Assembly (NCBI GenBank): GCA_014189435.1
Contig: CP050293.1
Span: 2,051,001-2,115,000 of the forward strand
DNA: 64,000 nt
Origin: Mesorhizobium loti
GTDB taxonomy: Bacteria; Pseudomonadota; Alphaproteobacteria; Rhizobiales; Rhizobiaceae
Reading direction: 5' to 3'
Part shown: in pieces, positions 19,215-27,330 of the stretch
Position numbering within the stretch: the first letter of the stretch is position 1
Layout: every line of letters begins with the position of its first letter
Position numbers and translations under genes: made by a program
The notes under the pieces: model-generated
The model's database searches: none
Seen by the model: only the letters and a program-made list of their open reading frames with translations
Told to the model about the DNA's origin: nothing

Positions 19215-21764
19215 ATGCTGTATTTTTCGCGCTTCAAGATGATCCTGATCTGGGTGGCCGTGGCCATCACAGTGATCCTCGCCGCGCCCAATCTCATCCC
19301 CGCAAGCACCTTGGCCCAACTGCCCAGCTGGGTGCCGAAGCGTCAGATGACGCTCGGCCTCGATCTGCAGGGCGGCTCGCATATCCTGCTGGAGATGAAT
19401 CAGAATGATCTGATCAAGGACCGGCTGGAGACGACGCGCGACGAAATCCGCACCCTGCTGCGGGACGCCAAGATCGGCTATACCGGCCTTGCCGGCACGG
19501 GACGGGTCTTGCAGGTCCGCATCACCGATCCCGCCCAGATCGATGCCGCCAAGACGGCGCTGAAGACGCTGACCGATCCGGTCGCTGCCGGCCTGTTCAC
19601 CGGCGGCTCCATCCAGGAAATGACGCTCGACGATTCCGAGCCCGGCCTGCTCAAATTCAACGTGACCGACGCCGGCATCAAATACCGCACATCGACCGCA
19701 TTGGCGCAGTCGATCGAGGTGGTCGAGCGCCGCGTCAACGAACTCGGCACGACTGAACCTATCGTGCAGCGGCAGGGCGACGACCGTATCCTTGTCCAGG
19801 TGCCGGGTCTTCAGGACCCGCAAAGGCTGAAGGAAATCCTTGGCCAGACCGCCAAGCTGACCTTCCAGATGGTCGACCAGTCGATGCCGGTGCAGGACGC
19901 GCTCAATGGCCGTCCGCCTGCCGGCTCGTCGGTACTGTATTCGCAGGACGATCCGCCGGTTCCCTATCTGATCGAGAACCGCGTCATCGTTTCGGGTGAA
20001 AATCTCGTCGATGCGCAGGCGACATACAATTCGCAGAACAACGAGCCGGTGGTTTCGTTCCGCTTCGATTCGAAGGGTGCAGCGCGTTTCGGCCAGGCGA
20101 CCTCGCAGAATGTCGGCAAGCTGTTCGCCATCATCCTCGACAACCAGGTGATCTCGGCGCCGCAGATTCGTGAGCCGATCCTCGGCGGCACCGGCCAGAT
20201 TTCGGGCAATTTCACCGCCCAGAGCGCCAACGACCTCGCCGTGTTGCTGCGCGCCGGCGCCTTGCCCGCGACGCTGACGGTTATCGAAGAGCGTACCGTT
20301 GGTCCTGGTCTCGGCCAGGATTCCATCCATGCCGGCAAGGTCGCCGGCATCATCGGCTCGATCCTCGTCGTCGTGTTCATGTTCGTGGCCTACGGCTTCC
20401 TTGGCTTCCTCGCCAACATCGCGCTGGCGGTGCACGTGGCGATGATCGTCGGGCTGTTGTCGCTGCTCGGCGCGACGCTGACCTTGCCTGGTATTGCTGG
20501 TATCGTGCTGACCATCGGCATGGCGGTCGATTCCAACGTGCTGATCTATGAACGTATCCGCGAGGAACGACGAAACGGCCGTTCGGTGATCCAGGCGATC
20601 GATACCGGTTTCACCAAGGCGCTGGCGACCATCGTCGATTCCAACGTCACCTCGCTGATCGCGACGGTGGTGCTGTTCTATCTCGGCACCGGGCCGGTGA
20701 AGGGCTTTGCCATCACCTTCGCCATCGGCATCCTGACGACGGTCTTCACCGCCTTCACCTTCACCCGCCTGCTGGTCTCGATCTGGCTGCGCCGGGCCCG
20801 CCCGAAGGAACTGCCGAAGGCGCCGGTGACTTTCATTCCGCCCGGCACGAAGATCCCCTTCATGGGCATCCGCCGCTGGACCTTCGCGCTGTCGAGCATC
20901 CTTTCGGTGCTTTCGGTCGTGCTGTTCATGACCGTCGACATCAACTACGGCATCGACTTCAAGGGCGGCTCGCTGATCGAGGTGAAGGCCAAGACCGGCA
21001 ACGCCGACATCGCCGACATTCGCGGGCGGCTGACCGAACTCAACATCGGCGAAGTCCAGGTGCAGCAGTTCGGCGATCCGAACGACGTGCTGATCCGTGT
21101 CGGCTCGCAGGATGGCGGCGAGAATGCCGAGCAGACGGTCATCGACAAGGTGCGCGGCGAGCTGCAGGACAATTATGACTTCCGCCGCGTCGAAGTGGTG
21201 GGACCGACTGTCTCGGGCGAACTCGCCAAGCAAGGCACGATCGCCATGCTGGTCGCGTTGTTTGGCATCCTGGTCTATGTCTGGTTCCGCTTCGAATGGC
21301 AGTTCGCGGTCGGCGCCATCGTGGCGACGGTGCACGATGTGGTCATGACACTTGGCTTCTTCGTCATCACCGGACTGGAGTTCAACCAGTCATCGCTGGC
21401 GGCGATCCTGACCATTATCGGCTATTCGCTGAACGACACGATCGTGGTCTATGACCGTGTTCGAGAGGATCTGCGAAAATACAAGCGGATGCCGCTGCCG
21501 CAACTGTTGAACAACGCCATCAACGAGACGCTGTCGCGAACGACGCTGACCTCGGTGACGACGATCCTGGCGCTGCTGGCGCTGGTGCTGTTCGGCGGCG
21601 AGGTGATCCGCTCGTTCACGATGGCCATGCTGTTCGGCGTCGTCTTCGGCACCTATTCGTCGATCTTCATCGCTGCACCGCTGCTGATCCTGTTCAAGCT
21701 GCGGCCGCAGGCTTCGTCCGACGAGGAGAAGCCGGTCAATGGCGGCAAGGCGGTCGCGACCTGA
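19215..21764 (+). CDS. secDF: Protein translocase subunit SecDF (fused)
   Basis: An 849-aa fusion of SecD and SecF, which use proton flux to pull secreted proteins through SecYEG. The SecD half has an N-terminal helix, the LGLDLQGGSHILLEM P1 motif, and transmembrane segments from SILVVVFMFVAYGFLGFLANIAL with GMAVDSNVLIYERIREE. The SecF half starts near FMGIRRWTFALSSILS and carries INYGIDFKGGSLIEV, VWFRFEWQFAVGAIVATVHD and SLNDTIVVYDRVRE. Both conserved D-x-N/D-T helix motifs are intact. The fusion is common in Rhizobiales. An Mth938-like gene follows immediately. Confidence 0.96.
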   Translation: MLYFSRFKMILIWVAVAITVILAAPNLIPASTLAQLPSWVPKRQMTLGLDLQGGSHILLEMNQNDLIKDRLETTRDEIRTLLRDAKIGYTGLAGTGRVLQVRITDPAQIDAAKTALKTLTDPVAAGLFTGGSIQEMTLDDSEPGLLKFNVTDAGIKYRTSTALAQSIEVVERRVNELGTTEPIVQRQGDDRILVQVPGLQDPQRLKEILGQTAKLTFQMVDQSMPVQDALNGRPPAGSSVLYSQDDPPVPYLIENRVIVSGENLVDAQATYNSQNNEPVVSFRFDSKGAARFGQATSQNVGKLFAIILDNQVISAPQIREPILGGTGQISGNFTAQSANDLAVLLRAGALPATLTVIEERTVGPGLGQDSIHAGKVAGIIGSILVVVFMFVAYGFLGFLANIALAVHVAMIVGLLSLLGATLTLPGIAGIVLTIGMAVDSNVLIYERIREERRNGRSVIQAIDTGFTKALATIVDSNVTSLIATVVLFYLGTGPVKGFAITFAIGILTTVFTAFTFTRLLVSIWLRRARPKELPKAPVTFIPPGTKIPFMGIRRWTFALSSILSVLSVVLFMTVDINYGIDFKGGSLIEVKAKTGNADIADIRGRLTELNIGEVQVQQFGDPNDVLIRVGSQDGGENAEQTVIDKVRGELQDNYDFRRVEVVGPTVSGELAKQGTIAMLVALFGILVYVWFRFEWQFAVGAIVATVHDVVMTLGFFVITGLEFNQSSLAAILTIIGYSLNDTIVVYDRVREDLRKYKRMPLPQLLNNAINETLSRTTLTSVTTILALLALVLFGGEVIRSFTMAMLFGVVFGTYSSIFIAAPLLILFKLRPQASSDEEKPVNGGKAVAT

Positions 21765-21792
21765 CGCGCCGCCCCGAAGGGGTGACAAAACG

Positions 21793-22185
21793 GTGACCAG
21801 CAAAGGCATCGTCATCCGCGAGGCGCATTTTCCAGGCCGCGCGCCGATCGAAGCCTATGGCAATGGCGGGTTCCGCTTTGCGGACATGTCGCATCGCGGC
21901 TCGCTGCTCTGTCTGCCATCCGGCATCCATGGCTGGGAGCCGGCGGATCCTCTGGCGCTGACGGTGGCGGATTTCGACAGGCTGCTGACTGAGGCCGACA
22001 AGGTCGAGATCCTGCTGGTCGGCATGGGCAGGGATCTCAGGCCATTGCCCACCGCACTGCGGGCCGCGCTGAAGGCGGCAGGCATCGCGTCCGACCCGAT
22101 GTCGACCGGCGCCGCGGTGCGGACCTACAATGTCCTTCTGGCGGAAGAGCGCGCCGTGGCCGCCGCGCTCATTGCCGTCGATTGA
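21793..22185 (+). CDS. Mth938-like (DUF498) protein, NDUFAF3-like
   Basis: A 130-aa single-domain protein of the Mth938/DUF498 fold. The core runs from GIVIREAHFPGRAPIEAYGNGGFRF through SLLCLPSGIHGWEP and VEILLVGMGRDLRPLPTALRAALKAAGI to VRTYNVLLAEERAVAAALIAV. The human member, NDUFAF3, is a complex I assembly factor. The GTG at 21793 is preferred as start because AAGGGG lies about 10 nt upstream. An ATG at 21739 would overlap secDF by 26 bp and add 18 poorly conserved residues. It directly follows secDF and its stop is 1 bp before the squalene-synthase-like gene. Confidence 0.8.
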   Translation: MTSKGIVIREAHFPGRAPIEAYGNGGFRFADMSHRGSLLCLPSGIHGWEPADPLALTVADFDRLLTEADKVEILLVGMGRDLRPLPTALRAALKAAGIASDPMSTGAAVRTYNVLLAEERAVAAALIAVD

Positions 22186-22186
22186 T

Positions 22187-23029
22187 ATGTCTCAAAATGC
22201 CAAAATCGTCATGGACGCGGTGCGCGCCGCCGACCATGACCGCTATCTGACCGCGCTTTACGCGCCGGCGGACAAGCGCGACGCGCTGTTTTCGCTCTAT
22301 GCCTTCAATGCCGAGATCGCAGGCATCCGCGATCGCATCCATGAGGCGTTGCCTGGCGAGGTGCGGCTGCAATGGTGGCGCGATGTCATTGCCGCCGGCG
22401 GCGAGGCGGGCGCCGGCCATCCCACAGCCGTAGCCTTGAATGCCACCATAGCGACATTCAATCTGCCGAAACTGGCCTTCGAGAACATGCTCGATGCGCG
22501 CATTTTCGACCTCTACGACGACCCGATGCCGTCGCGCACCGATCTGGAAGGCTATTGCGGCGAGACGGCCGCGGCACTCATCCAGCTTGCGGCGATGACG
22601 CTCGATCCCGTCGAGGCGCCGCGCTTTGCCGAACTGGCGGGCAGGGCAGGCTGTGCGCAGGCGATGACCGGCCTGTTGCTGCTGTTGCCGTTGCACCGCA
22701 GGCGCGGACAGTGTTTTGTCCCGGCCGATATCCTCGCTGCGGCCGGCTCTTCGCCGCAGGAATTCATCACTGGTGACGGCGGTCCCGGCGCCAAGCGCGC
22801 GGTGGCGGCGATGATGGCGCTGGCGCGGGAGCATCTCACCGCCTTTGAACGGGGCGCATCGGCCTTGCCGGTTTCGCTACGCCCGGCATTTCTGCCGTTG
22901 ACCCTGTCGCGCGCCTATCTCGGCAAGATGGAGAATGGCTCGCCGCTCGACGGTGTGGCGCGGCTGTCTGCCTTGCGCCGGCACTGGCTGCTGCTGCGTC
23001 GTGCGACCAAGGGTTGGGCGGCACTTTGA
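22187..23029 (+). CDS. Phytoene/squalene synthase-like protein, NDUFAF6-like
   Basis: A 280-aa all-helical protein of the trans-isoprenyl diphosphate synthase head-to-head fold. DRYLTALYAPADKRDALFSLYAFNAEIAGIRD matches the N-terminal helices, and FDLYDDPMPSRTDLEGYCGETAAALIQLA the middle. The second aspartate-rich motif (D-x-x-x-D) that binds diphosphate in true synthases is absent: the corresponding segment is LHRRRGQCFVPADIL. This resembles the NDUFAF6 (C8orf38) branch, linked to complex I assembly, more than HpnC/HpnD. The ATG is one base after the Mth938-like stop, so the two are coupled. A synthase activity is considered unlikely, not excluded. Confidence 0.75.
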   Translation: MSQNAKIVMDAVRAADHDRYLTALYAPADKRDALFSLYAFNAEIAGIRDRIHEALPGEVRLQWWRDVIAAGGEAGAGHPTAVALNATIATFNLPKLAFENMLDARIFDLYDDPMPSRTDLEGYCGETAAALIQLAAMTLDPVEAPRFAELAGRAGCAQAMTGLLLLLPLHRRRGQCFVPADILAAAGSSPQEFITGDGGPGAKRAVAAMMALAREHLTAFERGASALPVSLRPAFLPLTLSRAYLGKMENGSPLDGVARLSALRRHWLLLRRATKGWAAL

Positions 23030-23111
23030 CGTAAACGTCAATCATGCTAAGAGCTTTCCGAGCCAGAACTGTTGCCGCAGACAACAGGCCGGCCGGAGGA
23101 GATACCGATCC

Positions 23112-23546
23112 ATGAGCTTGCCATTGCTGGTCGCGATCGTCGCCCTTGGCATCGCGCTGTCGGTTGCGGCGGTGCATTTCACCGGCGGCAGCAAGACGGC
23201 GACGCTCGGTGGCGCCGATCAGGCATTGAGCCGATTCGCCGAGGATTTTCCCGACGAGATCGCGGCGGTGGTTCGCCTGACGGCGGACGCCAGGACGGCG
23301 TTTCTGGATATCGGGCGAGGGCGCATTGGTATCGTTCACAGCATCGGCGACTGCTTCTTGACGCGCATCGTCACGCCTCAGGGTGTTGCGGTTTTGAACG
23401 CAGGAGACGGGAATATGGTCTCGCTGCGGCTCGCCGATTTCACCTGGAAGGGCGGCCGCTTCCGCTTTGCCAGCGCAACGGATGCGCAAGGCTTGCTGCA
23501 AGCGCTTGAGCCGCAACACTCGAATTCCACCAGGGAGGCCGCGTGA
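23112..23546 (+). CDS. Hypothetical single-pass membrane protein
   Basis: A 144-aa protein not assigned to a named family. The N-terminus PLLVAIVALGIALSVAAVHFTGG is one membrane helix or uncleaved signal anchor. The remainder is a small soluble domain with an alternating beta pattern (RTAFLDIGRGRIGIVHSIGDCFLTRIVTP, VSLRLADFTWKGGRFRFASA). The ATG at 23112 follows a GGAGGAGA-type site by about 9 nt. Its stop overlaps the ATG of the next gene (TGATG), so it is coupled to the fatty-acid-hydroxylase-family gene and may assist it. Confidence 0.7.
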   Translation: MSLPLLVAIVALGIALSVAAVHFTGGSKTATLGGADQALSRFAEDFPDEIAAVVRLTADARTAFLDIGRGRIGIVHSIGDCFLTRIVTPQGVAVLNAGDGNMVSLRLADFTWKGGRFRFASATDAQGLLQALEPQHSNSTREAA

Positions 23547-24496
23547 TGGGCGACTACAATTTCCCGCAGGTCACCCAACTGGCCATCCCGTTCTTCGTTG
23601 TCGCGATCCTGATCGAGCTTTGGCTGGTGCGCAGCGGCCGCGCCAGGGGCTCGTTCGAGACGCGCGACACCTTGACCAGCCTGATGATGGGCACCGGCAA
23701 TGTCGTTGCCGGGCTGCTGCTTGGCGTGGTGTCCTACTGGGCGCTGCTGTGGCTCTGGCAATTCCGCATCTTCAATCTCGGCCTGTCGGTCTGGGTGTTC
23801 CTCGCCGCGTTCCTGCTCGATGATCTGCGCTACTACGTCTATCACCGTATCGCGCACCGGGTGCGCTGGGTGTGGGCCGAGCACGTCAACCACCATTCCA
23901 GCCAGCACTACAATCTGTCGACGGCGCTCAGGCAAAGCTGGACCGGCCTGTTCACCTTCATGTTCGTGCTGCAGGCGCCGCTGGTGCTGCTTGGCTTTCA
24001 TCCCGCGGTCATTGCCTTCACCTTCGGCTTCAACCTGGTCTGGCAGTTCTGGATCCACACCGAGACCATCGGCAAGATGTGGGGCTGGTTCGAATTCATC
24101 TTCAACACGCCGTCGCACCACCGCGTCCACCACGCCACCAATCCACGCTATCTCGACGCCAACTATGCCGGCACGCTGATCATCTGGGACCGCATGTTCG
24201 GCACCTTCGTCGGGGAACTGGAGGAAGACCGGCCGCGCTATGGCATCGTCAGGAATCTCGGCACCTTCAATCCGCTGAAAGTGGCGTTCCATGAATGGAT
24301 CGGCATGTTCAGGGATGCCTTTGCGCCGGGGCTGACCTTGAGCGATCGCCTGAACTACCTGATCAAGCCGCCTGGCTGGAGCCATGACGGCTCGCGCGAA
24401 ACGTCGGAAAGCCTGAAGGCTGCCTATGTCAGAAGAAATCCTGATGAGGCAGGCAAGCCGGGGTTACCGGCGGCGAATGCCGAGCCGGCGAAGTAG
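23546..24496 (+). CDS. Fatty acid hydroxylase / sterol desaturase superfamily protein
   Basis: A 316-aa integral membrane diiron enzyme of the fatty acid hydroxylase superfamily. The histidine clusters that bind the diiron centre are visible in order: YYVYHRIAHR, HVNHHSSQHYN, and later HRVHHATN. About four membrane helices surround them (for example LAIPFFVVAILIELWLV and VVAGLLLGVVSYWALLWLW). The substrate in bacteria is usually unknown; lipid, sterol or carotenoid modification are all possible. The preceding GTG at 23543 is an alternative start. The C-terminal 30 residues are hydrophilic and non-conserved in appearance. Confidence 0.88.
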   Translation: MGDYNFPQVTQLAIPFFVVAILIELWLVRSGRARGSFETRDTLTSLMMGTGNVVAGLLLGVVSYWALLWLWQFRIFNLGLSVWVFLAAFLLDDLRYYVYHRIAHRVRWVWAEHVNHHSSQHYNLSTALRQSWTGLFTFMFVLQAPLVLLGFHPAVIAFTFGFNLVWQFWIHTETIGKMWGWFEFIFNTPSHHRVHHATNPRYLDANYAGTLIIWDRMFGTFVGELEEDRPRYGIVRNLGTFNPLKVAFHEWIGMFRDAFAPGLTLSDRLNYLIKPPGWSHDGSRETSESLKAAYVRRNPDEAGKPGLPAANAEPAK

Positions 24497-24503
24497 TCGT
24501 CTA

Positions 24504-24831
24504 TCAAGACGGTTCGCCGCTATCTCGCATCAGCGCTTCGTAGTCACGTCCGCCATAGAAGACGTTGACGATATGGACGAGATCATTGTCCATGACATAG
24601 GCGATGATGGCGGAATGTTCGAACGGGACGATTCTGTAGTCCCGGCAAGATGTCGCCGCGTGGGCGGCCACCGCGAGGAGCATTGCCGATGTTCTGGCAA
24701 CGATCCTTGATTCGATCGACAAAACCGTTGGCGATATTTTCGCTGCCACTGTTCTCAAAGATGTAGGTGCCAATCGCTTCGAGGTCGGAGATCGCATTTT
24801 CGCTAAGAACGACGGCGAGACGCTGGATCAT
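24504..24831 (-). pseudogene. ParE/RelE-type toxin gene broken by a frameshift
   Basis: A type II toxin of the ParE/RelE superfamily. The first frame reads MIQRLAVVLSENAISDLEAIGTYIF to GRPRGDILPGL. The rest (RIVPFEHSAIIAYVMDNDLVHIVNVFYGGRDYEALM) is in another frame, ending at 24504. Removing one base near 24635 joins them into a normal toxin of about 105 aa (ILPGLRIVPFEHSAIIAYV). As it stands the toxin is truncated after about 65 family residues plus out-of-frame residues, and loses the C-terminal strand that carries catalytic or target-contact residues. It overlaps the antitoxin gene by 29 bp, the usual coupled arrangement. Confidence 0.8.
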
Positions 24832-25105
24832 CGCTCTCTCTCGCCAGTTGCGAAATCCGGCTCTTTACCCGGTCGATCGCCTCGTCGAGCGGAACAGCAG
24901 GCCTTTTGTCCTCGATCGAAGCCTTTACCCGCGCCCTGATCGACGCCATGCGCTCGGCATGTTCGTCCTCTTCGCGCTGGAAGGCGCGAAGCGCGGCGCG
25001 GATGACTTCGCTTGCCGATCCGAAGGAGCCGTCCTCGACTTTTTCACGGATCATGCGAGCCATGGCAGGCGTGACGGTGACGGAGAGTTTTTCGGCGGAT
25101 TCCAT
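24803..25105 (-). CDS. ParD/CopG-type antitoxin
   Basis: A 100-aa antitoxin upstream of, and overlapping, the ParE-like toxin gene. The N-terminus KLSVTVTPAMARMIREKVEDGSFGSASEVIRAALRAFQREED is a ribbon-helix-helix DNA-binding domain: the beta strand and the G-x-F-x-S-x-S-E-V-I-R helix are diagnostic for the ParD family. The C-terminal part is charged and would wrap the toxin. The frame is intact, in contrast to the toxin. ParD proteins normally autorepress their operon. Confidence 0.87.
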   Translation of the reverse strand: MESAEKLSVTVTPAMARMIREKVEDGSFGSASEVIRAALRAFQREEDEHAERMASIRARVKASIEDKRPAVPLDEAIDRVKSRISQLARESDDPASRRRS

Positions 25106-25174
25106 GGATGCCTCGTTTGAGCGTAAAGTAGGATAGTATCTTACCGTACGCTAGAGGTCCATCAGAACAGCAAG

Positions 25175-26593
25175 CTATTCCGCCGCTTCGGCTGTTTCCG
25201 TTTGCGCCGGCAGTCCCAGCCATTGTCGGCAATCGGCGCGTGCGCGCGATGTGATGGCGTGCCGCTTGGCTGATGTCTTGTCCTTGCCGCGCATGCGTTT
25301 GCCCTCCGTCTTCGGGGCTTCCACTGGCGGAAACAGGCCGAAATTCACATTCATCGGCTGGAAGGAACGCTTTCCCGGCTCGTCGTCCGAGACGATGTGG
25401 CCGCCGGTGATGTGGTTGAGCAAGGCGCCGAAAGCGGTGGTGAGCGGCGGCAGCGACGGTGCCTGGCCAAGCCGCTCAGTGGCGGCGAAGCGGCCGGCGA
25501 GCAGGCCGATGGCGGCACTTTCGACATAGCCTTCGCAGCCGGTGATCTGGCCGGCAAAACGCAGGCCTGGGCGCGACTTCAGCTGCAGAGAAGCATCGAG
25601 CAAGGTCGGCGAGTTGATGTAGGTGTTGCGGTGCAGGCCGCCGAGGCGGGCGAAATCGGCGTTTTCGAGACCCGGTATGGTGCGGAAGACGCGCACCTGC
25701 TCGGCATGCTTGAGCTTGGTCTGGAAACCGACCATGTTGTAGAGCGTGCCCAGCGCATTGTCCTGCCGCAGTTGGACGACGGCATAGGCCTTCACCGTCG
25801 GATTGTGCGCATTGGTCAGCCCCATCGGCTTCATCGGCCCGTAGCGCAGCGTCTCGACGCCGCGCTCGGCCATGATCTCGATCGGCAGGCAGCCGTCGAA
25901 ATAGGGCGTGCCTTCCCATTGCTTGAATTCAGTCTTCTGGCCGTCGACCAGCGCTTGCACGAAGGCAAGGTACTGGTCCTTGTCCATGGGGCAGTTGATG
26001 TAGTCCTTGCCGGTGCCGCCCGGTCCGACCTTGTCGTAGCGCGACTGGAACCAGCAGGTATCCATGTCGATCGTGTCGAAATGGACGATTGGTGCGATGG
26101 CGTCGAAGAAGGCGAGCGCATCGGCGCCGGTCGCTTCCGCGATCGACTGGGCTAGTGAGGGCGCGGTCAGCGGACCGGTGGCCACGATCGCCTGGTCCCA
26201 ATCCGCCGGCGGCAAACCTGGCACTTCCTCGCGCTGGATGGTGATCAGCGGGTGGGCTTCGAGTTTTTTCGTCACGGCATCGGCGAATCCATCGCGGTCG
26301 ACGGCAAGCGCGCCGCCGGCAGGCACCTGGTTGGCGTCGCCTGCGCTCATGATCAATGAGCCGGCCAGCCGCATTTCGGCGTGCAGCAGGCCAACGGCGT
26401 TGTTGTCGGCATCGTCGGAGCGGAAGGAATTGGAGCAGACCAGCTCGGCCAGGCTATCGGTCTTGTGCGCATCGGTGCCTCGCACGGGCCGCATTTCATG
26501 CAGGATGACGGGAACGCCGGCTTGCGCTGCCTGCCAGGCAGCTTCGGAGCCGGCGAGGCCGCCGCCGATGATGTGGATGGGATTTTTGCTCAT
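25175..26593 (-). CDS. trmFO: Methylenetetrahydrofolate-tRNA-(uracil-5-)-methyltransferase
   Basis: A 472-aa FAD- and folate-dependent enzyme that makes m5U54 in the tRNA T-loop. The Rossmann motif [19 protein letters not shown] starts at residue 4. The family signature [37 protein letters not shown] carries the conserved catalytic Cys. [12 protein letters not shown], the [17 protein letters not shown]-terminal FAD loop and [10 protein letters not shown] complete the family pattern. The ATG at 26593 is chosen because it begins just before the FAD motif. Twelve more in-frame residues upstream are not family-like. It is common in Rhizobiales in place of TrmA. Confidence 0.95.
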   Translation of the reverse strand: MSKNPIHIIGGGLAGSEAAWQAAQAGVPVILHEMRPVRGTDAHKTDSLAELVCSNSFRSDDADNNAVGLLHAEMRLAGSLIMSAGDANQVPAGGALAVDRDGFADAVTKKLEAHPLITIQREEVPGLPPADWDQAIVATGPLTAPSLAQSIAEATGADALAFFDAIAPIVHFDTIDMDTCWFQSRYDKVGPGGTGKDYINCPMDKDQYLAFVQALVDGQKTEFKQWEGTPYFDGCLPIEIMAERGVETLRYGPMKPMGLTNAHNPTVKAYAVVQLRQDNALGTLYNMVGFQTKLKHAEQVRVFRTIPGLENADFARLGGLHRNTYINSPTLLDASLQLKSRPGLRFAGQITGCEGYVESAAIGLLAGRFAATERLGQAPSLPPLTTAFGALLNHITGGHIVSDDEPGKRSFQPMNVNFGLFPPVEAPKTEGKRMRGKDKTSAKRHAITSRARADCRQWLGLPAQTETAEAAE

Positions 26594-26676
26594 GAGCGCC
26601 GGAATAATCGCTTGGTGCGGCGATTGCAATTGCCGTGCGTGACGCGGCGCAAACTGCTGCTGAAGAAATCAACCCC

Positions 26677-26719
26677 TGAAAACAACAACACCCGCCGGGG
26701 GAGGAGGTCCGGCGGGTGT
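26677..26719 (-). terminator. Probable terminator of the small-RNA array (third A-type hairpin)
   Basis: Read on the minus strand, ACACCCGCCGG pairs perfectly with CCGGCGGGTGT across the 10-nt CUCC-type loop. It is followed by TGTTGTTTT, a plausible Rho-independent signal at the distal end of the DUF1127 and RNA-array transcript. It begins about 84 bp before the trmFO start on the same strand. Confidence 0.55.
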
Positions 26720-26797
26720 CGTTTTTGGGGTCGACCCTCGGGAGGAGGTGAAGGCCGACCATATTCGTCATCGCCGGGGAGGAGGTCGGCTTTGACG
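26688..26797 (-). ncRNA. CUCC-loop (cuckoo/CcsR-like) sRNA unit 3
   Basis: The distal copy of a three-hairpin unit. On the minus strand the order is hairpin C (stem CGTCA/TGACG plus GCCG/CGGC, loop at 26777-26786), hairpin B (stem around GGTCGGCC, loop 26740-26749) and hairpin A (11-bp perfect stem, loop 26699-26708). Every loop is ACCUCCUCCC in RNA. Loop positions are offset 179 bp from unit 2. Hairpin A ends with a T-rich tail and may be the array terminator. Confidence 0.7.
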
Positions 26798-26836
26798 AAA
26801 ACTCTTTCGCCATTTTTACAAGGGGCGAAGCCTCTA

Positions 26837-26856
26837 GGGCAAAATTCGTTTTGCCC
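26837..26856 (-). repeat. Inter-unit hairpin D, copy 2
   Basis: GGGCAAAA and TTTTGCCC form an 8-bp stem with a TTCG-type tetraloop, between RNA units 2 and 3. It has no CUCC loop and no T-run after it. It may be a processing or stability element; an equivalent is at 27015-27037. Confidence 0.55.
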
Positions 26857-26860
26857 CGGG

Positions 26861-26976
26861 GAAACAGCGCCCGCCGCGGGAGGAGGTGCAGCGGGCGCCG
26901 TTTTGGTGGCCAACCTTCGGGAGGAGGTGAAGGTCGGGCCTATTCGTCATCGCCGGGGAGGAGGTCGGCTTTGACG
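26861..26976 (-). ncRNA. CUCC-loop (cuckoo/CcsR-like) sRNA unit 2
   Basis: The middle copy. Hairpin C has its loop at 26956-26965, B at 26919-26928 and A at 26878-26887, each ACCUCCUCCC on the minus strand. In hairpin A a C opposite A on the plus strand becomes a G-U pair on the minus strand, supporting transcription from the minus strand. An AU-rich spacer (around 26977-27014) separates it from unit 1, a possible RNase E site by analogy with Rhodobacter CcsR RNAs. Confidence 0.72.
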
Positions 26977-27014
26977 AAAACTGTTTCGCCATTTTTACAA
27001 GGGGCGAAGCCTTT

Positions 27015-27037
27015 GGGGCAAAAATTCGTTTTGCCCC
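27015..27037 (-). repeat. Inter-unit hairpin D, copy 1
   Basis: GGGGCAAAA pairs with TTTTGCCCC across a 5-nt loop, between RNA units 1 and 2. It lies 178-180 bp from the second copy at 26837-26856, showing that the duplicated segment includes this hairpin. Confidence 0.55.
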
Positions 27038-27040
27038 GGG

Positions 27041-27156
27041 GAAACAACGCCCGCCGCGGGAGGAGGTGCGGCGGGCGCCGTTTTGGTGGTCAACCCTCGG
27101 GAGGAGGTGAAGGTTGACCGGATCCGTCAGGGTCGGGGAGGAGGTCGACCCTGGCG
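27041..27156 (-). ncRNA. CUCC-loop (cuckoo/CcsR-like) sRNA unit 1
   Basis: The copy nearest the DUF1127 genes, 10 bp after the stop of the second one. Hairpin C has an 11-bp stem (27125-27135 with 27146-27156) and loop 27136-27145. Hairpin B (GGTCAACC/GGTTGACC) has loop 27099-27108. Hairpin A (10-bp GC stem, extended by G-U pairs on the minus strand) has loop 27058-27067. All loops are ACCUCCUCCC, which contains the CUCCUCCC motif of the cuckoo RNA family found downstream of DUF1127 genes in Rhodobacter. Confidence 0.75.
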
Positions 27157-27165
27157 AAATTCTGG

Positions 27166-27306
27166 TTAGATCGCCCGGCGGGCGATGATCTTGATTTCGT
27201 CGCGGACGATACCGAGGTCATGCAGCTGGCGGTTCGAAAGGCGACCCAGCTCGGTAACCGTCTCGCGATAAACGCGCCAGTTACGATAGTTGCGGATCAG
27301 GTTCAT
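27166..27306 (-). CDS. DUF1127 small protein, copy 2 (adjacent to the RNA array)
   Basis: A 46-aa arginine-rich protein, MNLIRNYRNWRVYRETVTEL to IARRAI. The YRETVTELGRLSNRQLHDLGIVRDEI core with R-L-S-(N/D)-R-x-L-x-D-(L/I)-G-I is the DUF1127 (YjiS-like) signature. In Rhodobacter sphaeroides a DUF1127 protein (CcaF1) is an RNA-binding protein encoded just upstream of the CcsR RNAs and affecting sRNA maturation. The same arrangement is seen here. It is a tandem duplicate of the next gene upstream and about 65% identical to it by eye. The same N-terminal eleven residues occur in both. Confidence 0.88.
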   Translation of the reverse strand: MNLIRNYRNWRVYRETVTELGRLSNRQLHDLGIVRDEIKIIARRAI

Positions 27307-27330
27307 TGTCGTTCTCTTTTTCAAAACTGG

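Noticed and set aside
18831..21335. An 834-codon minus-strand frame across secDF
   Set aside because: It is antisense to the well-supported secDF gene, with composition typical of a shadow frame (His, Asp and Arg rich).
26680..27160. The repeated GGGAGGAGGT units as a CRISPR array or as ribosome-binding sites for small plus-strand proteins
   Set aside because: Copies are spaced unequally at about 37-41 and about 100 bp within a 180-bp unit, each within a different palindromic stem, with no unique spacers. Plus-strand frames through them are Gly/Arg-rich and follow the repeat, not a protein family.
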